Source: Vesta saturnalis (lineage: Eukaryota > Arthropoda > Insecta > Coleoptera > Lampyridae). From it: a stretch of 64,000 nucleotides of DNA. The notes under the pieces were generated by a model that did no database searches, was not told the DNA's origin, and worked only from the letters and a program-made list of their open reading frames with translations. The stretch is from assembly GCA_036346205.1 (NCBI GenBank), contig JARFJB010000102.1:1574501-1638500 (forward strand), given 5' to 3'. A program made the position numbers and the translations under genes. Every line of letters starts with the position of its first letter. The first letter of the stretch is position 1. Shown piece after piece: positions 42,470-54,514 of this stretch.

Positions 42470-44823
42470 ACTTACCTGATCAGAAATGAGAAACAACAGA
42501 CATTAAAAATTTATTATTGCAGCTCCCTAAGCCATTTTTGCTTTTAGGGAACTTCAACGCACATAGCCCCTTAAGGGGTTCCACGAAACATGACAATCGC
42601 GGAAAAACCTTAGAATATTTTCTTGACTAGGAGGAAATGGCAATAGTGAACAGTGGTAAACCCAGTAATGGATAATTTATTTGAATACAAAAAATGTAGA
42701 GCAATAGCACGACGTAAAATATTGGAAGCAAAAAGAAAATCGTGGACCCGATATACTTCAGAACTAACAATAAATACCCCAATTTCCGAAGTATGGAATA
42801 AAATTAAAGCGGTGTCAGGCAAATTTAAAAACAACCCTCCTATAAGACTGAAAGGGCAATATAATGTAATCACAGAACCAAGTCTACTAACAGAAAAATT
42901 CTCTGAATATTTTCAAAAAATTAACAGTTCTGAGAACTATGATGAAGAGTTCACACGAAATTTAAATGTAAGAGAAACACCATTAAACTTTGCAGAAGAA
43001 TGTGTAAGTCAATATAATGAACCATTCAGTATGGATGAACTAACTGCCGAACTTGAGAAAACTAAAGAAACCTCTCCAGGGCTAGATAAAGTCGTATACG
43101 CCATGGTAAAAAACTTACCCGAAACAATATTAAAAGATTTATTATTATTATTATTATGCAACGGAATATGGGGAGAAGGGATATATCCAACAGACTGGAA
43201 AACATCTATTATCATCGCTATATTAGGAAAAGATCCCCTAGGTACATCAAGCTACCGCCCAATATCATTAACGAGCTGCACTGGAAAAATTGTAGAAAGG
43301 ATGGTAAATGAGAGACTCCTAAAATATTTGGAAACACATGAACTTTTAGATACATACCAGTCGGGTTTTCGCAAAGGATATTCAACGAGAGACAATATTT
43401 CATATTTAGTATCAGAAATACAAGACTCCCTTAATGTGCGAAACCATACAACGCCAATATTCTTTGATCTCGAGAAAGCATATCATTTAGTATGGAGGTA
43501 TGGAATTCTTGAAAAAATGCATTCATATAGAATAAGGGGCAATATGGTTCCTTACAGAACTATATTTCTGTGTGAGAATTGGAAAAGCTATGTCAAACAA
43601 ACACTACTTAGAGATCGGTATACCTCAGGGGTCACCTATCAGTGTTAGCCTGTTTTTAATATCAGTTAGTGAACTAACCAAAACAATTCATTTCACAATA
43701 GGTAGATGCATGTATGTGGACGATCTTGTCATATTTGCATCTTCTGAAGGAGATAGATCACAGAATGCTCCACTACAATTAGCTGTTAATAATATCGTAC
43801 ACGAAACTGAGAGGATAAGGTTTAAAATATCACAAACTAAGACAGTATGTGGCCATTTTTGCGAATTAAGACGTCCCCACTACCGCCCAAACATATTTCT
43901 AAACCACCAACAGATAAAATGTGTATCACAATATAAATTCTTGGGTGTAATACTTGACCAGAGCCTAACTTGGAAAGCACATATTGAATATAGTATTGTA
44001 AAAGCACGCAAAGCTCTAAGCGTACTTATATGCCTGTCGCGTTCAAAGTGGGGGGTCGGACAGAGAAATATTGTTACGCGTGTACAAGACGCTAATACTA
44101 TCGGTATTTCTTATGGGTGTGGAGCATATGGTTCAGATGCAAAATCTAACCTAAAAACATTAGATGTACTTCAAAATCTGTGTATACGATACGCAATAGG
44201 TGCTTATCCAACAAGTCCTATAAGTAGTTTACATATTGAAGCAGAGCTATTACCTCTTAATTACAGAAGAAAATGGATCACGCCAAAATATGTCAAAAAG
44301 ATAAAGGACGCTTCTACTCATTACATTACAAATGTCATGTTTAATCCAAACAGACAAGAAACTATTAGATCACATGAATTAATGAATGTTAGATTACAGA
44401 ACGCACTTACGAAATTAAATCTAAACTTAAATGAAGGGATAAACGAAATAAAAAATAGTGTGGAGTAACTGGCAATAAAAATGGAAAAAAGAGAAAAGAT
44501 TTTCAAAACTGCACTCACCTACAGTATACAACAAAAGACCCCCAATGACCAGAAAACATAGTATTGTTCTAACGAGAGTGAGGATAGGACACACAAATGC
44601 TACACATTCTTACTTTTTGACGAAAACGCAACAACCTACATGTATGGAATGTGATAAACCACTAACCAGAATACATATATTTGAAGAATATGATAAATTA
44701 ATAGACGATAGAAGGAAATTCAATATAAATAATGGGATAAAGAATGATTTTGAAATGAACCATGACAAAATACATAATTTGTTTCAGTTTTTAAAAACTA
44801 TTAACTTATTTGCTAAAATATAA
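42470..44823 (+). pseudogene. I-like LINE ORF2 (EN-RT, RNase H lost), broken
   Basis: Endonuclease remnant: LPKPFLLLGNFNAHSPL (42520-42570), where relatives have GDFN, so the catalytic Asp is now Asn. Most of the endonuclease is deleted. Reverse transcriptase from 42653: ETSPGLDKVVYAMVKNLP, TDWKTSIIIAILGKD, SYRPISLTSCTGKIVERM, YQSGFRKGYSTRDNI, FFDLEKAYHLVW, then after one shift IGIPQGSPISVSLFLISV, CMYVDDLVIFAS (YVDD), KFLGVILDQSLTWKAHI. A C-terminal Cys/His segment reads LTRVRIGHTNATHSYFL and CMECDKPLTRIHIFEE. RNase H, expected between thumb and Cys/His segment, is absent. Confidence 0.87.
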
Positions 44824-44925
44824 AACACTGTTAACCAAATACACAGAAAAGAAACATACATCGAAAATGGCCAATAACCATGTAGTTAAGCCAAAAAACA
44901 AAAAAAAATAAATAATGATAATTGC
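44824..44925 (+). repeat. LINE 3' UTR and A/TAA-rich tail
   Basis: ATGTAGTTAAGCC and then AAAAAAAAATAAATAATGATAA form the 3' tail of the preceding LINE. The next LINE begins within or directly after it. Confidence 0.7.
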
Positions 44926-47341
44926 AACCTACCGTTCACTATAGTAGAATTTCAGAATGCATTATTAAAAGCTATACACTCTTCACCTGGACCAGATTCA
45001 ATTCCATATGAATTTATTCAATAACTACCCCATGAAGAACAAACAAAAATTTTGGTCATATACAACAATATTTCGACATCTGGTGTTTATCCAGCTTTTT
45101 GTAAAAAATCTATTATTGTCCCAATTCTAAAGCATGGAAAAGAATGCTCTAAGCCAGAGAGTTATAGGCCAATATCTCTCACCTGCTGCCTTAGTGAACT
45201 GCTCGGAAAAATGGTAAATACACGATTAGTCTGGTACCTAGAAAAATATATCCTTCTTTCTAACTTCCAAATGGGCTCAAGAAGAAACAGGTCTACAACG
45301 GACAACTTAGTACAACTTGAGCATGATATACTAAATAGCTTTGAAAAAAGAGAACATCTAATTGCAGTTTTTTCGACATAAATAAGGCGACCATACAAAA
45401 CCGTATGAAATACTACAGAGGCTAAATAAACTAGGGCTCAAGGGTGACCTACCACTATTTATAGCCAGTTTTTTAAAAGAATGGACATTTCAAGTACGAG
45501 TTGGAAGCTCACTTTCATCAGAACGAACGCGAAATAACGGAGTACCGCAAGGATCTACACTAAGTGCGACCTTATTTGCTATTGCTGTCGACCCGCTTTT
45601 AAATTCAATCGAACCATCTATTGGAAAAAGACTGTTTGTAGACGACCTTGTTATTTACACCTCAGGTCCGATATCAAGCGATATAATTCACAACTTGCAA
45701 GCAGCAATTGATAACCTAACAAATGTCGCGCATAAAATCGGTTATAGCTTTTCTTATACCAAAACTCATGCTATGCACTTTTTCCGCTTAAGAAACAGAC
45801 ACGAATACCCTCGTCTCCATGTAGATGGCTATACCATCGAAATCAAAAATAAATTTAAATTTCTTGGTATGGTTCTGGAACAAAAGCTTCATTGGAAGCA
45901 CCATATTGAAGAGCTTACACTAAAATGTAAGAAAACCTTGAATATTCTACGTTGTGTTAGTCACATATCATGGGGTGCAGATAAAAAAATATTACTTAGG
46001 TTTTATAAAAAAATTGTCCTGGCCAAGATAAATTACGGTTCTGCAGTCTTCTCGGGAGCCAGAAAAACCTGGATCAATAAATTAAACAGGGTTCACTGTC
46101 AGGGACTGCGTTTGTGCTCGGGAGCTTTTTGAACTAGTCCTCTGGACGACATATATAGCGCTACACCACCAACTCATCAAAAATACCATCAACTACGGAA
46201 TGAAAATAATGGCTCTACCTAACCACCCAAATCATAAAATTTTATACGAAAACCCATGTGCAGACGTGTATGATTATCGACGAGCAATTATACGCCCCGT
46301 AGGCATTCGAGTTCAAGGACACATGAATCAAATCTGTGATGAAATGCTGTGCGAACCGTTTACTCAATGTTTTAACGATCCACCACCGTGGATAACTGAA
46401 AAACCTGTTATTCACCTAAATAACACTGCCCAATTAAATAAAAATGCAAACAACGACCATCTCAAAGCGGATCTTCTCCTCAACACTACATAATTACTCA
46501 ACCCATGTGAAGAAATATACAGACGGGTCTAAAACTGGCCAAGGAGTAGGGACCGCTATACATGTGTTAGATGAAATCCACAAATGGATATTACCAGAAT
46601 ACGCCAGCATTTACACTGCGGAACTGCACGCAATTTTTCAAGCACTTTGGTACTGTTCCCTATCCCAATCCACACGATTTATCATCTGCGTTGATTCTTT
46701 AAGTGCACTTGTAGGTATGAAAGATACGTTCTCGGAAAATTCAATGGTACAATCACTTTTAGCATGTTTAAACTACCTAAAAATCGCCTTAAATAAAGAA
46801 GTGTGTTTTGTATGGTGCCCGGCACACATCGGTATTAAAGGTAACGAATCAGTGGACATTGTGGCAAAAAATGCAACGCAAGAGACCACAATTGGTATTA
46901 GCAAGGCCAGAATAGAAGATATTATACAGTTTACAGCAAAAAATGTTATTACGAAGTGGGTTTCGGCCTGGAAAGTAAATGAGACATTTTACTCAAAAAT
47001 AAAAGACAAGCAAATCACACCTTAACAATTAAACAGACGAGAACAGGTTGCATTAACACGTTTGCGAATTGGACACACAAACTTATCATCCCATCTCCTC
47101 CTAGGCAAAACTAAACCACAGTGTACAGATTGCTCAACAACATAAACTGTGTCACATATTGTAAACGTCTGCAAAAAGTATAGAGTACTAAGGCACAAAC
47201 ATAACCTAGACGCGCAGTTAAAAATCTGCTTAAGTAACGACTTAGAGAACGTCAAAAATATTATAAATTTCTACTGCAAATTTGATTCCGGAAGCGTAAA
47301 GGCTAATGACCTCGCAGTCGATGCAACACAATAGAAAAAAA
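44926..47341 (+). pseudogene. I-like LINE ORF2 (RT-RNase H), 5'-truncated, broken
   Basis: RT: SSPGPDSIPYEFIQ, a stop, ILKHGKECSKPESYRPISL, LLGKMVNTRLVWYLEK, SRRNRSTTDNLVQLEH, then after a shift NGVPQGSTLSATLFAIAV, RLFVDDLVIY (active site FVDD), KFLGMVLEQKLHWKHHI. RNase H at 46510-46890: KKYTDGSKTGQGVG, YTAELHAIFQALW, ICVDSLSALV and IGIKGNESVDIVAK keep all four acids (D, E, D, D). The C-terminus RIGHTNLSSHLL and CTDCSTT, stop, TVSHIVNVCKKY is a Cys/His domain. Several stops. It starts mid-RT, right after the tail of the previous LINE. Confidence 0.88.
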
Positions 47342-47372
47342 AATAATAATAGTAATAATAATAATAATAATG
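47342..47372 (+). repeat. (TAA)n tail of LINE
   Basis: AATAATAATAGTAATAATAAT run that terminates the LINE at 44926-47341. I-type elements commonly end in TAA repeats. Confidence 0.85.
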
Positions 47373-47506
47373 CCTTTATTGAAATATTGTACATTGCAAA
47401 CCCAATGGTAAGTTCAGAATCATTGACACAATTATTGCCAACACTCTGCTCTACCTGTTTACCAGTTTACTTTAAACGTTTAGGCCAAAATCGGTGGTCA
47501 TTGTTT

Positions 47507-47537
<31 letters not shown>

Positions 47538-47540
47538 CAA
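47373..47540 (+). mobile_element. 3' fragment of a (TAA)n-tailed retroelement
   Basis: Its last 75 bp (ACTTTAAACGTTTAGG, CAAAATCGGTGG, TCATTGTTTATAATAAT) match 40552-40610. It ends in (TAA)n, which borders the R4/Dong-like LINE on the right. Confidence 0.68.
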
Positions 47541-50232
47541 AAAACGCCACCATGGCAACACAGACTAGAAAAAGACATAATGTCTTTACGAAAATGTATC
47601 GGCCAACTTACAGAATCACTAAATAATAATAAAAATAAAAAAACAGAGAACATAGTGAGACAGATCATTCAAAAATATTCTAACGAAAACATAAATACTA
47701 AAGAAGCTGTACTATCAATCTTAAAAGACAAACTTGCCGCCACTGCTGCACGATTAAAAAGATATAAAATAAGTCAGAAACGTAAACAACAAAATAAGAT
47801 ATTCATGGAGAAGGAACGAAGTTTCTATAAAACCATTGATACGCCAGATCATGTAAACACTCAAGCCAATGATAACTTACCTAATATTGACAACATGAAC
47901 ACTTTCTGGAGTAGTATATGGGGCGATACAAAAGGACACAAAAATTCTACTTGGATACAAGAAGAAAAAAGAAAGGGGACAAAGATACGCACAATGTACG
48001 AATGGGAAATCAATAACCAAGATATAGATATAGCCACCAAGAAAACAGCAAATTGGAAGGCGCCTGGACCTGACAAACTGCATAACTATTGGCTAAAGAA
48101 ATTCACGGTTGTTCACGAAAAACTTGCGGAAATGTACACTGAACTGATCCAGACAGTTTGCCTCAATTTCTCACTGAAGGTGTTACGTACCTTATACTTA
48201 GAACTGAATCCTATACAAACGATCCTTCAAAGTATCGTCCAATAACATGTCTACCAACAATATACAAGATCTTAACATCTATCATCACTACCAAGATATA
48301 TTCTCATCTACACATTAATAAACTCTTAGACGAGGAACAAAAAGGATGCAGAAAGTCTAGCAGAGGATGTAAAGAACAAATTACAATTAATTCGATTATT
48401 TCAGGCGATGCAAAACAACACAAACGTGATCTATACATGGCATATATTGACTATGAAAAGGCATTCGATAGCGTTCCACACACATGGCTGACGGAAGTTC
48501 TTGAAATATATCAAATCGAACCTCATATAATAAAATTCTTAAACGCAGCAATGACTAAATGGCAAACAAATCTAATGTTGAAAACACCACAAAATAACAT
48601 TCAAGCTGGAACAATAAATATTAAACGCGGTCTTTTCCAAGGAGATGCTTTAAGTGCACTCTGGTTTTGTCTAGCTTTAAAACCACTTACAAGCATGCTC
48701 AACAAACTAAGAAAAGGGTACACACTAACAAACAGTGAGCTGCAAATAAGTCATCTTTTATACATGGACGACATTAAACTGGTCGCACCAACTAAGAAGC
48801 ATTTAGACAGCTTATTATCAACGGTAGAAAAGTTTAGTACGGACATTAATATGAACTTTGGTCTATCTAAATGTAAAATAAACGCGATACGAAAAGGAAG
48901 ATGGGAGCAAATAGAAAGCTATCAAGGGAAACAAAAGAATTTATTCGAATCCATGAAAAAAGATGAGATGTATAAATATCTAGGGTTTGCTCAGTCGCAG
49001 GAAATTAAGCATAAATATATTAAAGAATCAATTACCATAAAATACATGGATAGAATTAAAGCCATATTTCGAACACAACTGACCGCTAGAAATAAATGTA
49101 AAGCAGTGAAAACCTTTGCTCTTCCTGTAATCACATATACGTTTGGCATAATAAAATGGACAAAATCTGAACTCCAAAACTTAGAAGGTAAAACTAGAGC
49201 TTTAGCAACAAAGTACCGGATCCACCATCCTAAATCTTGCAAAGAACGTTTCCAAATTCGAAGGGCAGCAGGAGGGAGAGGTTTCCCAGAGCTCATGTCA
49301 CATAACCAAAACCAAATAAATAACTTGCGACAATATTTCTACAATAAAGAACCAGAGTCAGTTATCCACCGTTTAATAATACAAGCGGATAAAAACATCA
49401 CACCATTAAATCTAGCGAATAAAAATTCAAAAACGAACGACATACCATCAAATGAAGCGTTGCTAGAAAAATGGAAGTCAAAACCTCCTCACAGAAAATA
49501 CTACATTGGAAAACGGATATATAGATATTGATGCAACACACAAGTGGTTAATATCCGGAAATATATTTAGCGAAACAGAAGGTAGTATGATGGCAATCCA
49601 GGACCAGGTCATGCGCACAAAGCACTACAGAAAACACATTCTGAAAGAGACTGAAATAGATAGTACCTGTAGAATGTGTAAAGAAAAACCCGAAACGATT
49701 GACCATATTATAAGTAGCTGCTCACAAATGGCTTCCACTAGCTACACAGAACGACATAATAATGTAGCAAGAATTGCGCACCAAGAAATATACTGCAAAA
49801 TGGACGACATACAATCAAGAAAACCGTACTACCTATATATACCTCCACCTATAATAGAAACGAAAGACTACAAATTATACTGGAACATCCCAATTCATTC
49901 AGACAAAACGATAACAAATAATATACCAGACATAACCTTCACAAACAAGAAAAGCAAAACAACATACATTATTGATATAGCAGTACCTCTACCTAGCAAT
50001 ATAAGAAAAAAGTATAAAGAACACTAGCTGACGAAATAAGGAGAATATGGAAACAAGACAAAGTATTTGTCGTACCACTAATAATAGGCGCAAGAGGCGA
50101 AATACCAACCTCTCTGTATCAACAACTAGACCTACTAAATATTAACAAAAACCTATACCCACCTATGCAAAAATCAGTAATCCTCGCAACGTGTAGGATA
50201 GTACGACAAGTCCTAAAACATGACCTCTTATA
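47541..50232 (+). pseudogene. R4/Dong-like RT plus restriction-like endonuclease, three frameshifts
   Basis: The frame is open from the TAA tract: PPWQHRLEKDIMSLRKCIG, then EKERSFYKTIDTP and MNTFWSSIWGD. RT: WKAPGPDKLHNYWLKKF, TEGVTYLIL, SKYRPITCLPTIYKILTS, EEQKGCRKSSRGCKEQITI, YIDYEKAFDSVPHTWL, RGLFQGDALSALWFCLAL, HLLYMDDIKLVAP (YMDD), MNFGLSKCKI. C-terminus: CRMCKEKPETIDHIISSC (CCHC), then PDITFTNKKSKTTYIIDIAV, matching the PD...D core of restriction-like endonucleases, and VPLIIGARGEIP. It stops at 50232. I see three frameshifts and no clear in-frame stop, so it is fairly young. Confidence 0.83.
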
Positions 50233-50330
50233 ATAAAAGAATGAGAAGTAAAGGGATCTAATCAATTAGTTGGTTACCTACCAAATTAAAAATTACACTC
50301 CCCTTGCACTGCTTTGCATTAAACTCAAAA
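47541..50330 (+). mobile_element. R4/Dong-like LINE, 5'-truncated, flanked by (TAA)n
   Basis: A single-ORF LINE with RT and a C-terminal restriction-like endonuclease. It begins directly after (TAA)n at 47510-47533 and its 3' UTR ends at about 50330, directly before another (TAA)n (50333-50387). Bombyx Dong is known to insert into TAA repeats, which fits. It is about 2.8 kb. Complete relatives are longer, so the N-terminal part is lost. Confidence 0.75.
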
Positions 50331-50332
50331 AA

Positions 50333-50355
50333 AAATAATAATAATAATAATAGTA

Positions 50356-50386
<31 letters not shown>

Positions 50387-50390
50387 ATGC
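50333..50390. repeat. (TAA)n tract between LINEs
   Basis: ATAATAATAATAATAGTAATAG run between the R4/Dong-like element and the next LINE fragment. Confidence 0.93.
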
Positions 50391-51237
50391 AACGAATTAT
50401 TAAGTATATATAAGGACCACACATTTCTTTATACGGATGATTCTAAATACAAAGAAGGAGTGGGATGTGCTTTATATGTAAACAATTATGAATACAAATG
50501 GTCATTGTTCATACATACATCCGTATACACTGCAGAATTATATGTTACTTGGCAAGCGCTCCGCTATTCTGAAATGTGCGTTAACGAGAAGAAGGTTGCA
50601 ATAGTAAGTGATTCTCAAAGCTCATTACGCAGTATACAGAACCCGTATACCAAAAATCCGCTGGTACAGATGATAATCACAATTATTGCTCACCTGTAAA
50701 ACACTGGTTATAGTGTAATACTCATATGGATACCTAATTATATCAAGATCGATGGTAACGAGCAAGCAGATAATTTGGCCCGTCATGCACCAATAGAGAC
50801 TGGAAATGTATCGGGGAAAATAGTACAGATAACAACCTCTAATGACTTTCAAAAACATTTGAAAGACAAAGTAAAAACGTTATGGGAGCACACGTGGTGT
50901 GAAACTGATAGTCATCTAGGACGCCTGCAAAAAAATACAAAATGGATGGAAACCTTTGCCACCAACATGTAGAAAGGAAAGAAGCATCCTTCATAGAATT
51001 AGAATAGGACATACAACAATAACACACAAACACCTTCTGGAGGGCGAACCACCTCCATCGTGCAATAGATGTTCAGTAGCCTTAACGGTGAAGCATATTG
51101 TTTGTACCTGTCCTATGTACACCCCGCTTCGTGTAATGTATAATATTGCGGGAAATCTGAAAGATACCTTTGATACAGGCCAGATGGAAAATCTCATACT
51201 GTTTTTGAAAGCAATAGATATGTTTAACAAAATATAG
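50391..51237 (+). pseudogene. I-like LINE RNase H and Cys/His C-terminus
   Basis: RNase H: FLYTDDSKYKEGVGCAL, YTAELYVTWQALRY, VAIVSDSQSSLRSI, a stop, then WIPNYIKIDGNEQADNLARH. The D-E-D-D set is kept. A Cys/His segment then follows after stops and shifts: LHRIRIGHTTITHKHLL, CNRCSVALTVKHIVCTC and FLKAIDMFNKI to a stop at 51237. The RT is absent, so it is 5'-truncated, or it was cut by the R4-like element. It is a different lineage from the copy at 44.9-47.3 kb. Confidence 0.87.
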
Positions 51238-51325
51238 CATGTCTACATAGAAATGGTGCCAAAGACCGCAGCTGTCGATGCACCAAAATATTACAAAAAA
51301 AAATAAATAATAATAATAGTAGGAA
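51238..51325 (+). repeat. LINE 3' UTR and (TAA)n tail
   Basis: GCTGTCGATGCACCAAAATA, then A-rich and AATAATAATAATAG. GTCGATGCAxCA is also present just before the tail at 47318-47332, a shared 3' motif. Confidence 0.75.
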
Positions 51326-51399
51326 ATAAGAACAAAAATACAATTACTAACAAATATAAGGTTAACTAAAGGTAAAGTTGGTCACATAACGAAAATCGT

Positions 51400-52640
51400 G
51401 TTTCAACTAATGTTTAAAGACTGCTTAGTGAACAAATGGTCAAATAATGTCTTACGAAAATATAGTAAAGTTCTATGTTTACAGGCTTCTGAGATAGCAT
51501 TATAAAATTTTGCTACACTAAAACAAAAGCTACGTTCAAACATTACTGTTGAACGCATATAAGGAGAAAGCCTTTGAATCTGAGATTTAAGTTATGAACG
51601 CTTGTCTTAAATGTAATGCGATTGTACAAATAAGGGGGCGTTTTAAAGAGAAATATTTTGTGAAAGAAATATGCAGAGTGCAAGATCCTCCTGTTCTCCA
51701 TATTCAACCACTTACAGTCAAAAAGTTTATGAGTGATCCTGTCATAACGTCTAATGCCAAAAATTGGTCTTAAACAGGAATTCTGACATTTTTGAATTTG
51801 CATCAAATACAGTAATGCATGGACCATAGATTGTGTCGCAGTAGTTGAAGTTGGACAATACAAGTTATTCACAGAGCATTCCGGTTAAGCAGTTATCTGT
51901 GGGGATATAAACGTTTTTAATTTAGAGTCTAATATAAGTCCTAAGTTGGGAACTTCATCCACAGACTTAATACTCTCACCATTGACTTTAACATTTACTT
52001 CTGTACTTTATTAGGACCAAACACAATTAACGACGATTTAGTGGCATTAATTTTAAGACTATGCTACATATTACTATCAAAAAAATCAACCATGCCATCC
52101 ACCGAAGTAAATTTAGAAATCTGGTCCCAGTTGAACAATTTTATCTCAAAGTTAAGTAAAAAGAAGTAAGCATAGATTGTAGATTAAGGGGTTATTGTTA
52201 AGGACATCTATATTAAAATTACTGGTGCAGATAATATTATCAAGTAAAGGAACAATATAAGAAAGAACATCTTTAAATTCCTGTAGAAAATTGGTAGTAT
52301 TAGTATCTGGAGGTCTAAAATAACACCAAGGGCAAATGAAAATTTGTTTATCCAGATTTTCATCCAGAGATGTTCAAAGGTAGAGGGTTTAGGCTCAGCA
52401 TGTATAAGCGTGCATTTTATTACATTATTTAAATATAGGCCACTGCCTCCACCTCTGCCATCTCGGTCATTACGTAGAAAACTAAACCCATTAACTGCAA
52501 ACAAATCATTAGAAACTTCATTGGAGAGCCATGTTTCAGTGATTGCCATGATATCATAATTAATTAGGTGCTCTTTAAATTCTGTAAAACCAGTACACAT
52601 GGATCTTATATTTAAATGACCAAATCTGACTATCTTAATC
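51400..52640 (-). pseudogene. CR1/Jockey-like LINE ORF2, internally deleted
   Basis: Minus strand from the right: HLNIRSMCTGFTEFKEHL, YDIMAITETWLSNEVSND and FLRNDRDGRGGGSGLYLN (APE endonuclease start), then PPDTNTTNFLQEFKDVL and SNFNIDV, where relatives have GDFN. A large deletion removes most of the RT. It resumes with INATKSSLIVFGPNK, VNGESIKSVDEVPNLGLI (written across a shift), QKCQNSCLRPIFGIRRYD and LFDCKWLNMENRRILHSAYF (RT C-terminus). The rest to 51400 is a probable 3' UTR. Inactive. Confidence 0.83.
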
Positions 52641-52925
52641 GTGCAATCTAATACAACTAACGCTAAAAAAGTAATACGTCATCATACCATTCATTAACTT
52701 AACCAAATAAATTTAGGAGAAAGCAATAAATTGATTTAAGATTAATTGGTTACGATAGCAAACAAATAGCAGCGGTTAGGAAATTATGTAATTAGATTGT
52801 AATAGTAATATGTATAAGTTATAATGCAAATTTATACGGTAAAAAATTAAAATAATCTTCACTTATATTTATGACAATATGTATTATGAAACAACTTAAC
52901 TAAAATTCTATAATTATTATAATTA

Positions 52926-53016
52926 GTACTCTAGCCAAGTATAGGTCGTAGGTTCGAATTCTACTCGAGGTAAACTTTTTATTTATGTATTTAATAAAAT
53001 TAATAATAATTTTTAA
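52926..53016 (+). mobile_element. tRNA-like SINE, partial copy
   Basis: Starts in the anticodon stem (GTACTCTAGCCAAGTAT), then GTCGTAGGTTCGAATTC (perfect box B), ACTCGAGGTAAACTTTTT, ATTTATGTATTTAATAAAA and a TAATAATTTTT end. The 5' half of the head is missing. Same family as 26.8 and 30.2 kb. Confidence 0.75.
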
Positions 53017-54514
53017 AATGGTATAATAATTCGAATCACCCAAGAATAATAAAACAAAAAAAAAGGTTAATAATTATACAGCTAAATGGAAAAAAAATTG
53101 ATTCAAACAAATATTACTATCTGACAAATTTACTCAAGAACAGAATTAAGATTCAATGATAGATCAAATAAACTGTAATGCAACGTGTGTAATCACACGC
53201 GTGCACTTGTCATATTATAAATAAGTGGTCGAACTGGTAATCGTATAAAATTTAATAGTAAAGAAATAAATGTAAAAGTAAATGAGTGTAAAAATGTTCT
53301 CCAAAAACACAAATCGTTAAGCTAACTGGAGATACTAAACATTCACCACAAATAATGCCTTTGTCCCAGTCGGTAGTTTAATGTAGGGAGGTTCATTTGA
53401 TTTGCTGAATTACCACTTAAATATAAATATAAAAAATTACAATGTAACACTAATAAAAATGATCTCGGACGCCAAGTTATTTTTAATAATGCTCGGAATA
53501 ACTAAACCGAGTTTTACACTAAAATTTTATCAAAATGTAAAAATATACAACTACGTTTATTAGATATTTAAAGTGATAGGGTTAAATAAAATATATCTTA
53601 AATACTAATTGTAAAAACCTTAAATTATTAAATAATCATTAAACATTAAGTACCTGTTTGTAAAATTTTTGTACACAATTTTTTTAATAACCTCTGATAT
53701 CTAAATGATTACGGAAATTTCAAGTAAGGTGATGTCATCTTTGCCACAATATTGCGCAATATCTTGTAATAATGCTTAACGTTGTAAGCCACACCCAAAA
53801 CTGGAATTTTCCTTCTTAAAAATTTATCTTCTGTTTAATGCATTATCTTGAAATTTTCCAATAAAAATTGCAATCATAAAATGAAAACCTACGCAACAGT
53901 AAAATTAAATGCGTAATCCAAAGCGGTAAAATTAAATGTAAAAGTAAAAAAATAAAAGTGAAGTAAAAGTGCCTGAAAAGAGCAAATATTTTAATTTTTA
54001 GTATTACGAGTTAAAAGATATCTTACCGTCAAATTAATGGCACTTTTCACTAAATTTAGGGAAAACCCAAAGAAAACTTTCTGCTTCTGTTAAAATTCAT
54101 CAGGAAGTGAACAAATTGATGCTTTGGAAGTTAGATCATGTAGTCGTGCGCGAAAGGATTTGCGCAAGGAATTTAGTCAAGGATGACGTATTGCGCAAAC
54201 GTATTTGAGCAGAAAAATAATTTGAAGAGCCTACCACATACCTATATTTCAATAATTAAAATTTTTCTTATATTTACAACAGAACGAATGAAAGACCTTA
54301 AATTAAGGTATATTTTAATAGAACTCAAAAAGGGTTGTTACAATATTAAATGCGACCCAACCAAAAGTCCATAATAACATTTATTCAAATCATAAGCATT
54401 ACAAAAATAAACTTATCTAAAAAGTATTAAGGTAACAGTACTTTATAAAAATTATAGAAAGAAAATCGAAAAAAAAACTGACTATAAATTCAAAAATATT
54501 TACTACAAAATAAA
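53017..54514. other. 1.5-kb AT-rich spacer, no gene seen
   Basis: Lies between a LINE ORF2 and a LINE ORF1, both on the minus strand. No domain recognised. Confidence 0.5.
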
